A DNA stretch of 64,000 bases from Orientallactaga sibirica (lineage: Eukaryota > Chordata > Mammalia > Rodentia > Dipodidae), in assembly GCA_036365145.1 (NCBI GenBank), contig JAEOAD010000012.1, positions 44,337,001 to 44,401,000 on the forward strand. Direction: 5' to 3'. The notes beneath the pieces were generated by a model. That model worked only from the letters and a program-made list of their open reading frames with translations, did not search any database and was not told where the DNA came from. Below, in pieces: positions 23,649 through 35,337 of the stretch (positions within the stretch are counted from its first letter, which is position 1; every line of letters begins with the position of its first letter). Both the position numbers and the translations under genes were made by a program.

Positions 23649-23862
23649 TCAAACTACATTTTTTTTTAATTCTATGTATTTATTTGCAAGCAGAGAGAAG
23701 AGAGACAGAGAATAGGCCTCTAACCACAGCGAATGAACTCCAGATGCATGTGCCCCTTGTGCACCTGGCTTACATGTGTCCTGGGGAATTGAACCTGGGT
23801 CCTTTGGCTTCACAGGCAAATGCCTTAACTGCTAAGCCATCTCTCCAGCCCTCAAACTACAT
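23649..23862 (-). mobile_element. tRNA-type SINE, minus strand
   Basis: The element 23660-23851 ends GCTAAGCCATCTCTCCAGCC and is flanked by TCAAACTACAT (23649-23659 and 23852-23862), a perfect 11-bp duplication. It supplies most of a 154-codon frame at 23522-23986 that is therefore not a gene. Confidence 0.97.
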
Positions 23863-24150
23863 ATTTAAGGCTACTGCTGTTATACAAATCTCCTTTACTG
23901 AATTAGACAAAAGCACCCCCCTCTGGAAAGATGAATTTTTAAAGAGCATAGCATTGCTCCTGGTTAATGTAATTTTTTTCAAATGAACTTGTTGAGGGTA
24001 GACTCCTGCTAGGTTTTGGTCCCAGAGCATTCCTTTGTCTTAGTCCTATGTGGGACACAAATGCAGTTAGACTGCATCTATTTTTTCCTAAATTTACTTT
24101 CTTCACAATGCAAGGAGAGTAAGAAACTTAGTGAAATAAAGATAGAAATG

Positions 24151-24543
24151 CTCTGTGTGGTAGTTTGAATATATGTCCTCCAATATATTCAGTGTTTTAT
24201 TAGTTATAGTTTGCATCTGCAATCACCTTGCTAGAGGCAATGTCACTGGGGGCGGGTCTTAAGGTGTGGTGGATTTGAGATTCCATTGTAAAGATATGCA
24301 GAGTGTGCCTAATAGGAGTTCCTGAAGTGTGCTGTGGCTTGGCAGTAGTTTTGCTCTGTGCGCTGTGTGCCTGGTTGGATTTTTACTCTCTCTTGCCTGG
24401 TCCTGTGAGAGCAGGCCCCTTCTTCTGCCATTATGGAACTTCCCTTGGATCTGTAAGCTTCAATAAATAATATCCCTTCCTCCATAACTGTGCCTGGTCT
24501 GGAAGTTCATCTCAGCGAACCTGAAGCTGTCTGCTACACTCTG
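24151..24543 (+). mobile_element. Solo LTR, MaLR type
   Basis: The element 24156-24538 (383 bp) begins TGTGGTAGTTTGAATATATG and ends CTGTCTGCTACA. The flanking CTCTG (24151-24155 and 24539-24543) is a 5-bp duplication as in ERVL/MaLR elements. It includes GTCACTGGGGGCGGGTCTT, CTTCTGCCATTATGGAAC and AATAAA at 24462-24467. Rodent ORR1/MT-like by layout. Confidence 0.85.
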
Positions 24544-24699
24544 CTAGTTAGATGTTTTCATTATAGTTGGTAGTGGCTTGTCTACTATTTGCTTTAAGTC
24601 TTGGTCCAAGCATATCTCTCCAGCCTGTGTTAATTGGACTAATGGTCAGTCCATGGACAAAAGCTAGCAGTCACAGACAATTTAATGTGTACTGCTGAT

Positions 24700-24872
24700 G
24701 GGGGAGAGAGCTCTGTGAGATTAGCAATTAAGACACTTGCTGACAAAGCCAATGGACCCAGGTTTGATTCCCCAGTAACCCTGTAAAGTCAGATGCACAA
24801 GGTGGTGTATGTGTCTATAGTTTGTTGGCAGTGGCTATAGACCCTGCTGCGCCCATTCTCTCTCTCTCCTCA

Positions 24873-24907
<35 letters not shown>

Positions 24908-24911
24908 ATAC
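24700..24911 (+). mobile_element. tRNA-type SINE, plus strand, with (AAAT)n tail
   Basis: Divergent head (GGGGGAGAGAGCTCTGTGAG) followed by AGGTTTGATTCCCCAGTAAC, GCCCATTCTCTCTCTCTCC and about ten AAAT units (24872-24910), a microsatellite grown from the SINE tail. Confidence 0.92.
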
Positions 24912-25407
24912 TCCCACACCCTCAGCTCTCAAATCTTGAGTTCTTATTAATGTTAGCAAAGAAATGAAAACACAGACTCAGAAAAGTTAGATTTATTTTA
25001 GGAAGAGTTAAGATAAGAGGGAAGCAAGATAGGAAAATAAACATGCCAAAAGAAGTTCTCTCTCTTCCTAGCCTGGCTGAGAATGGGGATGGGAAATAGA
25101 GAAACTCTCCCTTACATACAGAAAAAAAGGAGCAGAGAAAGGGTTTACATACACGTTTCAGGCATATTTATGAATGAGACAACCAATTTAGAATGAGCCT
25201 CATCACCAGGTTTCTCATTTAGCCTACATGAATGTAGTAGACAGAGACTGGAATTCTTAAGCCTTTAAGGAAATTAAGAACCCATCAAAATTCTGATCCT
25301 GTTGTCTCTTCTATGTTTTTCATTGTGGGACTAAAAAATAAATCCATCAAAATTCATTTAAAGTTTTGTCATCATCAGGTTATTAAAATACTTTGCACCA
25401 CAATTTT
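24912..25407. other. Unassigned sequence
   Basis: Nothing recognised between the AAAT tail and the nested cluster. Confidence 0.5.
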
Positions 25408-25500
25408 ATTTTAGTTTACGGATTTATTTGCACGTGTGTATGTGTGGTGGTGCAGGGCCGGGCCTCTTGCTGCAGCAAACAAACTACAGGCACATGCACT

Positions 25501-25531
25501 GCTTCTTCTTCTTCTTCTTCTTCTTCTTCTT
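25501..25531. repeat. (CTT)n microsatellite
   Basis: About ten CTT units at the left edge of the L1 insertion, probably grown from the target site or its tail. Confidence 0.95.
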
Positions 25532-25703
25532 TTTGTTTTTTGGATTGGTTCTTTTCTTCTTTTTTTTAATTAATTATTTTTTTATTTATATTATTCTAAT
25601 TTTACATTCATAAAGATGACTCTATTATCCTCCTCCCTGTCCTCCCTCTTCCAAAGGGACCCTCATCAATGGGGAATGTGGGTCATGCATTGTGTGCGTA
25701 GTC

Positions 25704-25870
25704 AAGAGTTATGGGCTTCAGCCGGGCGTGGTGGCGCACGCCTTTAATCCCAGCACTCAGGAGGCAGAGGTAGAAGGATCACTGAGAGTTCGAGGCCACC
25801 CTGAGACTACATAGTTAATTCCAGGTCAGCCTGGACCAGAGTGAAACCCTACCTTGCAAAAAAAACAAAA

Positions 25871-25904
<34 letters not shown>

Positions 25905-25911
25905 TTATGGG
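25704..25911 (+). mobile_element. B1-type SINE, plus strand, young (inner layer of nest)
   Basis: The element 25716-25899 is near-consensus (GCCGGGCGTGGTGGCGCACG) with a long A-rich tail. It is flanked by AAGAGTTATGGG (25704-25715 and 25900-25911), a perfect 12-bp duplication, at or next to the inversion junction of the L1. Confidence 0.97.
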
Positions 25912-26182
25912 GGATAGGCCTAATTGCTAGAATCTACAAAGAACTCCAAAGCCTAAACAATAAATCATCAAACAACCCACTCGCAAAATGGGGCAGAGAA
26001 CTGCACAGGGAGTTCTCAGAGAAGAAATACAAATAGCAAACGCACATTTAAGAAAAGTTTTTCCATGCACTACTTCTTGCTTCTGACTTTACATCAGTGC
26101 TGGAGAATTGATCCCAGGGTTGACAGTCTTTACAAGCAAGCACATTTTTTTACCTGAGGGAGCCTTTCCCTCAGTCCCTGCC

Positions 26183-28889
26183 TCATGATTTTAAATAGAT
26201 CAACTACTATATCCAATTCATAGAGTTGTAATTGCTACATACTTTACAAATGTTCAGATCCTAGAACTCTATCAAATATAGTTAATAGTAAGTAATCCAT
26301 AAATGTTTGCCACTATTAACCTCTTTGTGGTTTTTGTTAAATCTAGAAAATACATGATTAAGATTTTTCTTGAGGTAATGAGAAGTAAGTTTATAATAAA
26401 GTTTAGACTCTATATGCATTTAAAATTTGCTTTTATGAATTGAAACAAAGAGGAAAGGAAATATAGGTTTAGTTCAGATAAGCAATACAGACACTGAACA
26501 GTTGAAAATGTGTGTTTGGGGGGTAATCAGTAAAAGAAGAAAAAAATAAAAGTAATTATAAAAATCGGGCATCTGGAAGAAGAAAAATATTATGTTGTTA
26601 TTATTAGATTCCTTTTAAAAATACCATGTTTGTATGTTGCCTTTTCAGAGCCCACACACTTTTTGTGTTAAGAGGAGGAGTTGCAATTACTGAGTTAATT
26701 ATAACACGGGTGTAAGTTTCTGTAGGTGGAAGACAACTGATTTTAAGGAGATACATATTTTAGTGTTAAATAATATTGTATTGAATCTGTAGATTTGGGC
26801 AGGAACAAGTTATCCCCACCATGTGAAGTACAGTTTCAGCAGGGTTTGACCCCTGGTGGATTCTTTCTCTTCAACAGGAAGTGAGGCATCCTAAGGAGTC
26901 AACCTGATTTTGTGAAAAATCAGTTTCACTTCCTTGCAAGGGGTGGGATTTTAGCATTGTTTTTGGTTTTTCTTTGATGCAAATGTTTATTTTTATTCAG
27001 ATATATTTATTTTTATAAATAATAGCAATACCATAAAGCCCCTAAAATTTTGAACCTTATAAGCAACTTTCACAGGGAATTACATTTCTTAAAAAAGTCT
27101 ATGTTTCCCCAAATATTAGTCTGCTCTTTTTAAACCAAACCTGTATGGGGTTTCCAATGGTTTCAATTTCCAGAAAAATAATTGTAGTCCTATGACTTGA
27201 AAAATATTTTAGGCAGTTTTCATTGGAATTGAAGAGATTTATAACAGTTGCTAGTATCAAGTTTCTATTTGAGAGTACCTTCTAAAAATTCTGTTTTGTT
27301 AATGATATCAGCAATAAGTGTACTTCTGAAGTATGGATTGACCTTAAGGAAGCAGGAAAAAAAATAGGAGTTGTTTGTAGGTAACTCCAATTGGCAAAAA
27401 AGACATATTAGCTGTATAATAGTAAAAATATTCTGGTGATTTCTGTGTCTTATGCCAATCTTGTCACCAGGAAGGTCAAATGAACACTTTGAATGGGGTC
27501 TGATGCATATGCAAATATATTAATACATATCACATATTAATACATATTAAGGCCACAAATGAAGGAAAAGGTAGTCCACAAGTCATGGCTCTGCATTCAG
27601 GAAGAGTAACTTTGCATGTTAATGACCTTAAGTTTATTGCTGATACTCAAGTGTCCACATCTTCTTTTCTTCATTCTTGGCCATTTTTCTAATCAACTAT
27701 TACCACCTTTAAAGAATTTTACATACAATAACTCATCTAATGCTCTTGGTAATCGCTAATCTTATGAGGTTTGATTTACACCAATATCATCAGATGAAGG
27801 TGCTAAAATATATGGAACAGGACTGAAGCACCCTAAGTCACGTGGTTAGTAAGCAATAGTGAGGATCAAAGCACAGAGTAGGGTGACTTCATTGGCTATG
27901 AGACCTGTACAGTTACATAAGGCCCTGCACACAAGGATCTCGCCCTGCATCTCTTAGCTATATCTACTATTATAAAATTAAAATGCCACTTAATGGAAAG
28001 AATTTGCAAAAGATCTGGAGAAGTCATTCTGGCACTACTCTGTATTCTTCATTGTGCCCTGTCTCAGATCAAGAGCCTAGAAAAGTAATCCTCAGCTCTT
28101 CCACCATGAAGTGGGTTGACAGAGGCAGTGAAAGCCTCAGAAATCTTGGTTCCATTCTTGACACAGTTATATTACAAATCTGACATTTTTTGACTCTTCA
28201 AATTTAAGTTCAGAGGCAATTAACCAGATATATATGCTAGAACTTGAGAATTTTGAATAAGACTCTCTAGTAGTGACATTTCTCATATACACAAGGCCCA
28301 AAAGTTTGACAGCAAGGGTAGGAGAGTGTCTTTGAAGTGCTGAGTGATGGCATGTGGGCTGGATAGCAATCCATTTTCAGGTTCCAAGTCAGTGTCCATC
28401 TCTGGACACCGGGAACTAAGGCAAGGGGGGTGTCTTCTATGAAATCTCTTCAGATGATGAGTGACTTCCACAGATTCAGCGTTAGGATTACTTTGCCTTA
28501 TCTGAACTAACACATGTAAATAAAACAGGAAAGCTCATAAATGCAAACATCTCATTACCTGGGGGGTGAAATGAGACTATGCTTGGCTAGAAACGTTTTC
28601 AAGTCCCCATGCTCTTAATCAGACTCAACAGTATTGTACGTTCCCAGAAACATCAATAACCATGAATAAGTTGTGCCTCTGGAGTAGCCTCTGACATTAA
28701 ACACAGGAGAACATGATTCATTGGAGATGAACAGAAATAAGGTTTATGCTCTATAGCTAATGACATCAAACCAAAACTCAGGAACAGGTGGTAATTTGGG
28801 GTAGTGAGAGAAAAAGTACTCCAGAGCATAATTGCTTAGACTATGGTTGGCTCTCTGGTACACAGAAGACTTTTGTTCATATTTCTGGA
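26183..28889. other. Long unassigned stretch
   Basis: About 2.7 kb without a recognised repeat or gene. Short frames (for example 27983-28183, 66 codons, and 28283-28513 minus, 76 codons) show no domain. Like 8591-12086, it is unusually free of SINEs. Confidence 0.5.
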
Positions 28890-29239
28890 GACAGCCTCTA
28901 TGGTAGGTTTTATTTCAGTATTTCATCACTGTGAAAAATTGCTTCATGCCAGTAATTTAAAGGAGGAAAGATTTCTTTTGACTCCATGTTTCAGAGGCTT
29001 CATCCCATGGTTGGTTGGCCACTAGACCTGGGCAGAATATCATGGCACAGAGGCTCTTGACGAGAAGATTCTTCATGTCTTGATGGCTGAAATGCAGAGA
29101 GACAGGTACAATATATTGCCCTGACATCATGGTGATTGTATTTGTACTGTCTTGCAAGTCCCCACCTAGCAGAGTTTTCTGAACCTCCCAAATAACACCA
29201 CCAGCTGGAGACTGAGCTGTCAATGCATGAGCCATATTT
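28890..29239 (-). mobile_element. MaLR-like repeat, minus strand (tentative)
   Basis: TTTCATCACTGTGAAAAATTGC, GAGGAAAGATTTCTTTTGAC, TCATGTCTTGATGGCTGAAA and CAAGTCCCCACCTAGCAG, CCTCCCAAATAACACCACC follow the order seen in the reversed rodent MaLR repeats at 13163 and 45890, with high divergence. No clear ends. Confidence 0.4.
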
Positions 29240-29599
29240 CCAAATAAAATCAGGTCGTAAGACTGGTACTTTCCCAGAACCTAGAGGTTTCAGATGAACA
29301 GGGTCTATTCCTAATATTGCTATTAACAAGTTACCATTAATATAGTAGTTTCAAAGAATGAAATTTTATTTTCTTAAAGGGTTTGAGACCAGATGTCTAA
29401 AATAAACTAACAAGGCTATGTCTCCTAGAAATTTGAGAGGAGGAGGACCATTTCTATACCGTTTTTAGCTTAAGGAAATTGCATGGATTTACTGACTCAT
29501 GATCATTTACTTTTATTTTAAAACATAAGTTTGGTTTGAGAACTTCTCACTTTGAATCATGGCCACCTGTATATCTATTCACACATTTTTTTTCTAGTT

Positions 29600-29835
29600 C
29601 TGATCCTCTCACCTCCTTAAAAGTCCCCTTAAGAATGCATTGACCTCAAGTGCCTGACACTACCTACACATGACAGTCATAATATGTGGACAAAATGATG
29701 ACATCGAAATAAAGCAGAGATTGAATGATCAAGGGAAGGGATATGATGGAGAATGGAGTTGCAAAGGGGAAAGTGGAGGGGAGGGAATTACAATGGTTTA
29801 TTTTCTATAATTATGGAAGTTGTTAATGAAAAAGA
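29600..29835 (+). mobile_element. L1 3' end, type B terminus
   Basis: GGGATATGATGGAGAATGGA, GTTGCAAAGGGGAAAGTGG and TAATTATGGAAGTTGTTAAT then an A-rich tail. It aligns with the complement of 33115-33330, including the upstream GACATC(A/G)AAATAAA segment. A 5'-truncated L1; its left boundary is approximate. Confidence 0.75.
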
Positions 29836-30090
29836 CTTATAATGTATTTCTCAAAACACTTTTTTATATAAAGTGATATTAGTTTGTATTTTACGTTTAT
29901 ATAGGTTTTATATAAATGCACTATAAAATATGCATATAATTATATATAATATGTAGTATACATGTAATATATATACATATATATGGTGTGAAAGAGATGA
30001 ATAGAGTCTTCATGATATATAATGTAGGTAAAAATTATATGCACAGAATGTTTAAGAATGATTACTCTTAAGAATAAATGAATTCAAATA

Positions 30091-30376
30091 TAATTTAAAT
30101 TTTTTATTTTATTTTTATTTTTTTGGAGAGAGACACAGAGAGAGACAGACAGAGAGAGAGGGAGAGGGAGACAGAGAATGGGCGTGCCAGCAGTCTCTCA
30201 GCTGCTGTGAATGAAATCTAGATGTGTGTGCCCCCCGTGGGCAAGTGCAGCATTGTGCCCTTGCGTCACTTTGCATCTGGCTAAACGTGGGACCTGGAGA
30301 TTGGAACCGGGTTCTTAGGCTTAGCAGGCAGGCTCCTTAACCACTAAGCCATCTCTCCAGCCCTAATTTAAATTTT
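30091..30376 (-). mobile_element. tRNA-type SINE, long form, minus strand
   Basis: The element 30104-30363 runs from a T-rich tail and GA tract to CTAAGCCATCTCTCCAGCCC, with TAATTTAAATTTT on each side (30091-30103 and 30364-30376). It contains the extra CCGTGGGCAAGTGCAGCATT module (about 30235-30275) shared with 58870-59111. Confidence 0.96.
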
Positions 30377-30566
30377 ACTTGATTGAAAATAAAGAATCAT
30401 TAGCAACTTTATTGTCATTTGAGGAGAAATAAGGTGCCACAGAGTTCAGGTCTTAACCATTATAATGCAATCATAACCTCAGCATAGAAACAGTGATGTT
30501 AACAGTAAACTCTATCTTATGTAAAGCTTTTCCTATGTGAAAAGGAAGGAACTGACTGTGAGTGTG

Positions 30567-30569
<3 letters not shown>

Positions 30570-30607
<38 letters not shown>
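30570..30607. repeat. (TG)n microsatellite
   Basis: About 19 perfect TG units. It makes the start of an 86-codon frame (30574-30834), which is not a gene. Confidence 0.97.
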
Positions 30608-30610
<3 letters not shown>

Positions 30611-31497
30611 ACATATATAAGGAAAATGTTTTCTCTTATTTCTCTTTTAAGTTATCCTGTAGCTTCTGGGTTTGTTGTGTCAGCTTGGGTTTGGTTTTCT
30701 CCAATACCCTGAGTGGAGCCTGTCTGAAGATAAGGGCTAGCTGCTGCTCCTCACCAGAAGTGTTAGACATGATTCCTGACGTTCTAGCACTGCTATCTGA
30801 TCTCTCTGTGTATGCCATCACCTTCCAGCCCTGACATTAGGCAGCACCACTCTTAAAGGATCCTGGGATCCCACAGGATCACAAATGTGGATGTGCTTCC
30901 TGGTGCTCTCACTGTTCTCCTCTAGGCTGTCTGAGAATAATGCTATCTCCTTCCTATGTAGCATCTTCTATAATAGGTACTAAAATGTGAAGTTCTAATA
31001 TCGTACAGTTTTGTCTATCATCTTTTCTTTCTCTCTTTTTTTTAATGTGCCCAGTTGAGTGAAAACTGAGAAACACTGTTCAACAAACCACAGGATATTT
31101 TCAGTTCAGCCATCCTTCTAGAAAAACTTGTCTCCCCAGTGTCTCTGACTCATGCAAAAGGGATTAGTAATAAGAAAAAGCACCCACTAATATTTGTAGA
31201 AAAATTGTAATGTGGCAGACATTGTAATAAAAATCTATATGCACTTAATTATTTAATCTGCCTGAAATTTGTGATTCTTTTTAGCAGAATAGTATCACAC
31301 TACTATGCAGAACTTTTTTGTATTTGCTTTTAGTAACGTTTCTAAGCCTGTGCTCAAAAACATTAGGTTAAAATTTAAAAACATAGTCCATAAATAAAGT
31401 ATCAGTTTCTTTATCCACCCAATATTTGCAATGAAAAGTATAATAGTTTCAATATTACACCATATTTTGACGTACAATATGGGAAATATACCATAAA
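30608..31497. other. Unassigned sequence
   Basis: No repeat or gene recognised. Two overlapping frames on opposite strands near 30636-30834 lack known motifs. Confidence 0.5.
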
Positions 31498-31702
31498 ATA
31501 TTTATTCATTTATTAGAGACAGGGAGAGAGAGAGAAAGAGAGAGAGTGAAGATGGGTACACCAAGGCCTCTAGCCACTGCAAACGAACTCCACACACATG
31601 CACCACCGTATGCATCTGGATAACATGGGACCTGGAGAATCGAACCTAGGCCCTTAGGCTTCAAAGGTGTGTGTCTTAACCGCTAAGCCATCTCTTGAGC
31701 CC
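31498..31702 (-). mobile_element. tRNA-type SINE, minus strand
   Basis: ATTTATTCATTTATTAGAGA tail and GA tract, then CCTCTAGCCACTGCAAACG, ACCTGGAGAATCGAACCTAG and CGCTAAGCCATCTCTTGAGC. Target duplication not clear. Confidence 0.94.
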
Positions 31703-33114
31703 TAATATATTTGTAATGTAAGAAAAAAGATTAAAACCCAAGACCAAATGTTAACAATCTAAGTGCAAATCAAAATGGGAGTTACTTATGAAAAGCCAAG
31801 TTCTCTTTGAGCTAAGTAGCTAATGCATAATTTTCAGTTACTTACTCATACCTACTATTTATTTCCTACATTAATTTTACTGTCATACCCTAAATATCTT
31901 CTGTGGATTCCACCTCTGCTTTTATTAATCTCTCAGATGCTTTGTGTGTCAAAAGACATTTAAGTTGATCATGTTCCAATATGACCTTTTTTCTTCCTAT
32001 GCAAAAAAAGCATCTTATTTATTATTCACCATAATTTGATGTTGTCCCACATGACCTAGTGATATATAGGAACTCCAAAGTTATATAAAACTTTATATTT
32101 TTATACTTTAGTATTTCTTCTTCCACTTATTTGTTCATGGCATTCTAACTTGCCATTATCGTGTCTTCTCATTCAGTTACAGTTTTCATCATCTTTATGA
32201 AATTTCTTTTCTGCTCATTTTCAACTCTATCTCAATAGTGAATTTCTAGTAACAATGTAGAATTTATTATTTAATGTCACACACTAATTTTTGTTTACTT
32301 AATTGCCTTTACAGATGATAATTTGAATTTAGATTTTAATAGTTCAATTATTTTTAGAGATTATAGCATTAATATGAGTACCACTCTCCACAAAAGGCAT
32401 GGTATGTATATAAGCAAGTGTAATCTTGTTTAAATTTTTACCATAAAACAAACTGTGCTTCAAGGTATTAGACGTACTAAAAGTTTCAAGGACAGCTTCG
32501 CAGAAAATGGACTATCTGGTCACGGATTTGAAGAATGAGTGCAAATTCATCAAATTAAAAATTGCTCATAAGAGTCAGAGGAAAACAAAGATTAAAGACT
32601 GGCTAACAAAAATCAAGCCATAGAAAAGCAACATAGGGAAAAGCACAAACTTGATAGTCAGGCACATTCGGAGAGGAAAGAATGGGACTGGGCATGCTAT
32701 GCAAAAATGGCTGTTCAGAAGTGATATTCCACGTTCTTAAGTGATGTTAACTACCTCAGCCACTACTGAATATCTATGTGTCATAAAGCTACATGTAGAT
32801 GGAAGAAAATCAAATCCAACCAAACCACAAATTATTTCCCTCTGCATTTAAAACATACCCAGATTTCAACTGCCTCTCCCTTTGCCTCATGGATACCACT
32901 GTGATAAAGATCACCATAATCATTCACCATAATCTGCATAGCTACCTGTGCAGTCTCCCTCCTTCTTTTCTTTGTCCCATTCAGTTTATTATAAACAATT
33001 GCATTATGCTACAAACTTAGTTTGAATATTTTCTAGCTTAAAACTTTCCACTGGTTTCACATCTACTTAGGAAAAGAATTGGGTTTCTCCCTCACATCTA
33101 TAAGCCATTGGCTT
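31703..33114. other. Unassigned sequence
   Basis: About 1.4 kb, AT-rich. The 73-codon frame at 32799-33020 has no domain. No repeat recognised. Confidence 0.5.
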
Positions 33115-33820
33115 TTTTTTCTTTAGTTTTCTTTTTATTATTGACAACTTTTATAATTATAATTAATAAGCCATAATAATTCCCACCCCCCCACTTTCTC
33201 CTTCACAACTCCACTCTCCATCATATCCTCTCCCCCTCTCAGTCTCTCTTTTATTTTGATGTCAACATCTTTTCTTCCTAGTATGATGATCTTGTGTAGA
33301 AGTGCCAGGCCCTGGCAGGTCATGGATATCCAGGCTATTTTGTGTCTGGGAGAGTACATTGTAAGGAATCCTACCCTTCCTTTGGCTCTTACATTCTTTC
33401 CACCACCTGTTCTGCAATGGACACCAAGCCTTGCAAGTTGTGATAGAGATGCTTCAGTGCTGAGCACTCTTCTGTTATTTCTTCTCAGCATTATGGTGAC
33501 TGTGGAGTCATCCCAGAGGTCAGTGCCATCTGAAAAGAGAAGCTTCTCTAACCAGAAGTAAAGTAGCATTAACATATGAGTATGAACATTAAGAGAATTG
33601 TTTACCGGAGAGTTTGGTGAGCATAATGTATGCCTTTAGCCAGACACCAGCAGGTGTTACACCCTAAGGCCATCATAGGTTTTCAGTATCAGGAATATAT
33701 TCCCTTCTGGGGAGCAGGCCTCCAGTCTAATTAGAGAGTAATGGGTTTTCACCATAACAGACATGCCACTCCCATTGGCTCATTTAGCCTGACCTACAAG
33801 CCACTATGTGGCTAGGTATT
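33115..33820 (-). mobile_element. L1 3' UTR, minus strand, type B terminus
   Basis: Begins on the plus strand with TTTTTATTATTGACAACTTT, the complement of an L1 poly(A) end like that at 29835. The stretch TCCACTCTCCATCATATCCT matches the complement of GGATATGATGGAGA at 29740. The left 200 bp are therefore L1 3' end; continuity to 33820 is inferred from even composition and an unbroken 145-codon non-coding frame (33138-33575, minus). The true 5' boundary is unknown. Confidence 0.65.
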
Positions 33821-34373
33821 CTTTACCTCTCTTCTTTTTCATCTATTTTTCTCCTATAAACACTTATCTTGAAGCAATACCATAGGCAAAATAGTTTCCT
33901 TGAGCTTCTTGAACAAATCTCATCAGTCACTTGATGCTTCTTGAGTATACCTGACAGATCACTTGAACTTTGTCCTCTTCTGTACTAATTTTCTCCATTG
34001 TCCATATATGTGAATTGTATCATTTTTCAAGGTTTTTAATGAAAAGTTGCCATTTATGGTTTTTTTTCCCCATCTTTGTAAAGTTTTAAATTCCATTTCC
34101 AACACTTACCAGCTCAAGAGAAAAGTCACTGTCTTTCACAATTCTGAAAGTTGGTACATTCAGCAGGGTAATGTTCATTTGGAACTTTTCATGGGAACAG
34201 TCAAACGTCAGCCTGGGTAACAATCAAATAAGAGTTCAGAGAAGTTGAGCATTCCAGATATCATGATGAATTAGAAGTAGGAACTGAATAACTGCCAGTT
34301 CAGTCGAGTTGTTGATCACAGTATTAGTTTGTCCTTTCCATAACAAATCACAGATTAATTAATCAGTTAATTT
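33821..34373. other. Unassigned, possibly more L1 3' UTR
   Basis: CT-rich opening, then AT-rich sequence. I see no L1 coding motif, but the 3' UTR may continue here. Confidence 0.4.
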
Positions 34374-34523
34374 GATTTTTTTGAGGTAGGATCTTGCTGT
34401 AACTCAGACTGGCCTGGAATTCACTATGTAGTCTCAGGGTGGCCTTGAACTCATGGAAATCATCTTATCTCTGCCTCCCGACCTGACTGCTGGGATTAAA
34501 GGCATGTGTCACCACACCCAGCT
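34374..34523 (-). mobile_element. B1-type SINE, minus strand
   Basis: TTTTTTGAGGTAGGATCTTG, GGAATTCACTATGTAGTCTC and GGGATTAAAGGCATGTGTCA followed by CCACACCCAGC. A small insertion (ACCTGACTG) lies before the GCTGGGATTAAAGG motif. Confidence 0.94.
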
Positions 34524-35010
34524 TATTTTTTTTTTAGTTGCTATTGCACCCTCCTAGGAAATGAATTCTTGATCATGTGGAGATGCTGTGTATAAACTCT
34601 ATTCCACATATAATGATAAATGCCTTGCAGTAGAGAAAATGCAGAAAAGCTTATCAAAGGATCTCATGGAGTATGGATACATAGCAGATGTGCATGTCTG
34701 TACTTTCTTGTTCTTTCTGAGGTATTGCCTAGAGATCTGACAGGGTTATATGTCAGTACTGCTAAAGGGGATCTGATTTCACTCCTTGGAATGTGGGACT
34801 TAAAGGAAGATAAACATTACCCCCTACAGTGGAATAGCCAGGAGTCAGAATAAAATTACAAGATGATGCAGCATGTTCCCAGTTCTAGCTGTATTCTTCT
34901 ACATTAGGGTTTGTGGCCAACAGATAGAGGAACTATCATCACTAGCTAAGCAAATTTTGGCATGACTTGGAAAATCTGGGCCCAAGCTCTGAAGCATTTA
35001 CTTTGGTTAT
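34524..35010. other. Unassigned sequence
   Basis: The 77-codon frame at 34620-34853 has no recognised domain. No repeat seen. Confidence 0.5.
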
Positions 35011-35014
35011 TTTA

Positions 35015-35110
35015 TTTGGTTTAGATGTAGCTCAGGCTACATCTAATCTGCTATGTGTCCAAGGCTGACCTTGAACTCCCAAACCTACTACTTCAGCCTG
35101 TGGAGTGCTT
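35015..35110 (-). mobile_element. B1-type SINE fragment, minus strand, decayed
   Basis: TAGCTCAGGCTACATCTAAT, AAGGCTGACCTTGAACTCCC and TTCAGCCTGTGGAGTGCTT follow B1 order (complement) at low identity. Confidence 0.5.
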
Positions 35111-35337
35111 TTCATACACTCGATTTGTGTAGCTTTGTAAATTCACCTCATCCCAGTGGCATGGAATTTTGGGAGAGGCAAACATCTTCTCAGAGAGGTC
35201 AAACAGCAGGGGCTAGTCTTGAGCAAGTTAAAGCAACAATAGAATCTTCATTCCATCAATACACTCAGGTTGAATGAAGACTTTTGCAAGCAACTTGCAT
35301 GGTTCACTCTTGGCTCCTACACTGTAAGCTCAAAAAG

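Larger units (their letters stand above)
25493..26078 (-). mobile_element. 5'-inverted (twin-primed) truncated L1 (middle layer of nest)
   Basis: Flanked by CATGCACTGCTTCTT (25493-25507) and CATGCACTACTTCTT (26064-26078), one mismatch. From the left: a CTT repeat and T-rich tail (25508-25585), then L1 3' UTR on the minus strand up to about 25715, whose complement CCATTGATGAGGGTCCCTTT matches the type A 3' UTR at 54045-54062. On the far side of the B1, 25912-26055 is ORF2 C-terminal sequence on the plus strand (AGAATCTACAAAGAACTCCA, compare 52101). Minus 3' end plus inverted 5' piece is the signature of twin priming. Confidence 0.85.
25408..26182 (-). mobile_element. tRNA-type SINE, minus strand, split by an L1 (outer layer of nest)
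   Basis: The left half 25408-25507 (GCCTCTTGCTGCAGCAAACAAACTAC, written here in part) and right half 26079-26182 (CTTTACATCAGTGCTGGAGA ... CCTGAGGGAGCCTTTCCCTC) form one SINE when joined. The break lies in the ATGCACTGCTTCTT segment. Confidence 0.8.

Noticed and set aside
23522..23986. 154-codon plus-strand frame
   Set aside because: Its centre is the minus-strand SINE at 23660-23851; no recognisable domain on either side.
33138..33575. 145-codon minus-strand frame
   Set aside because: Lies in an L1 3' UTR and has no domain.
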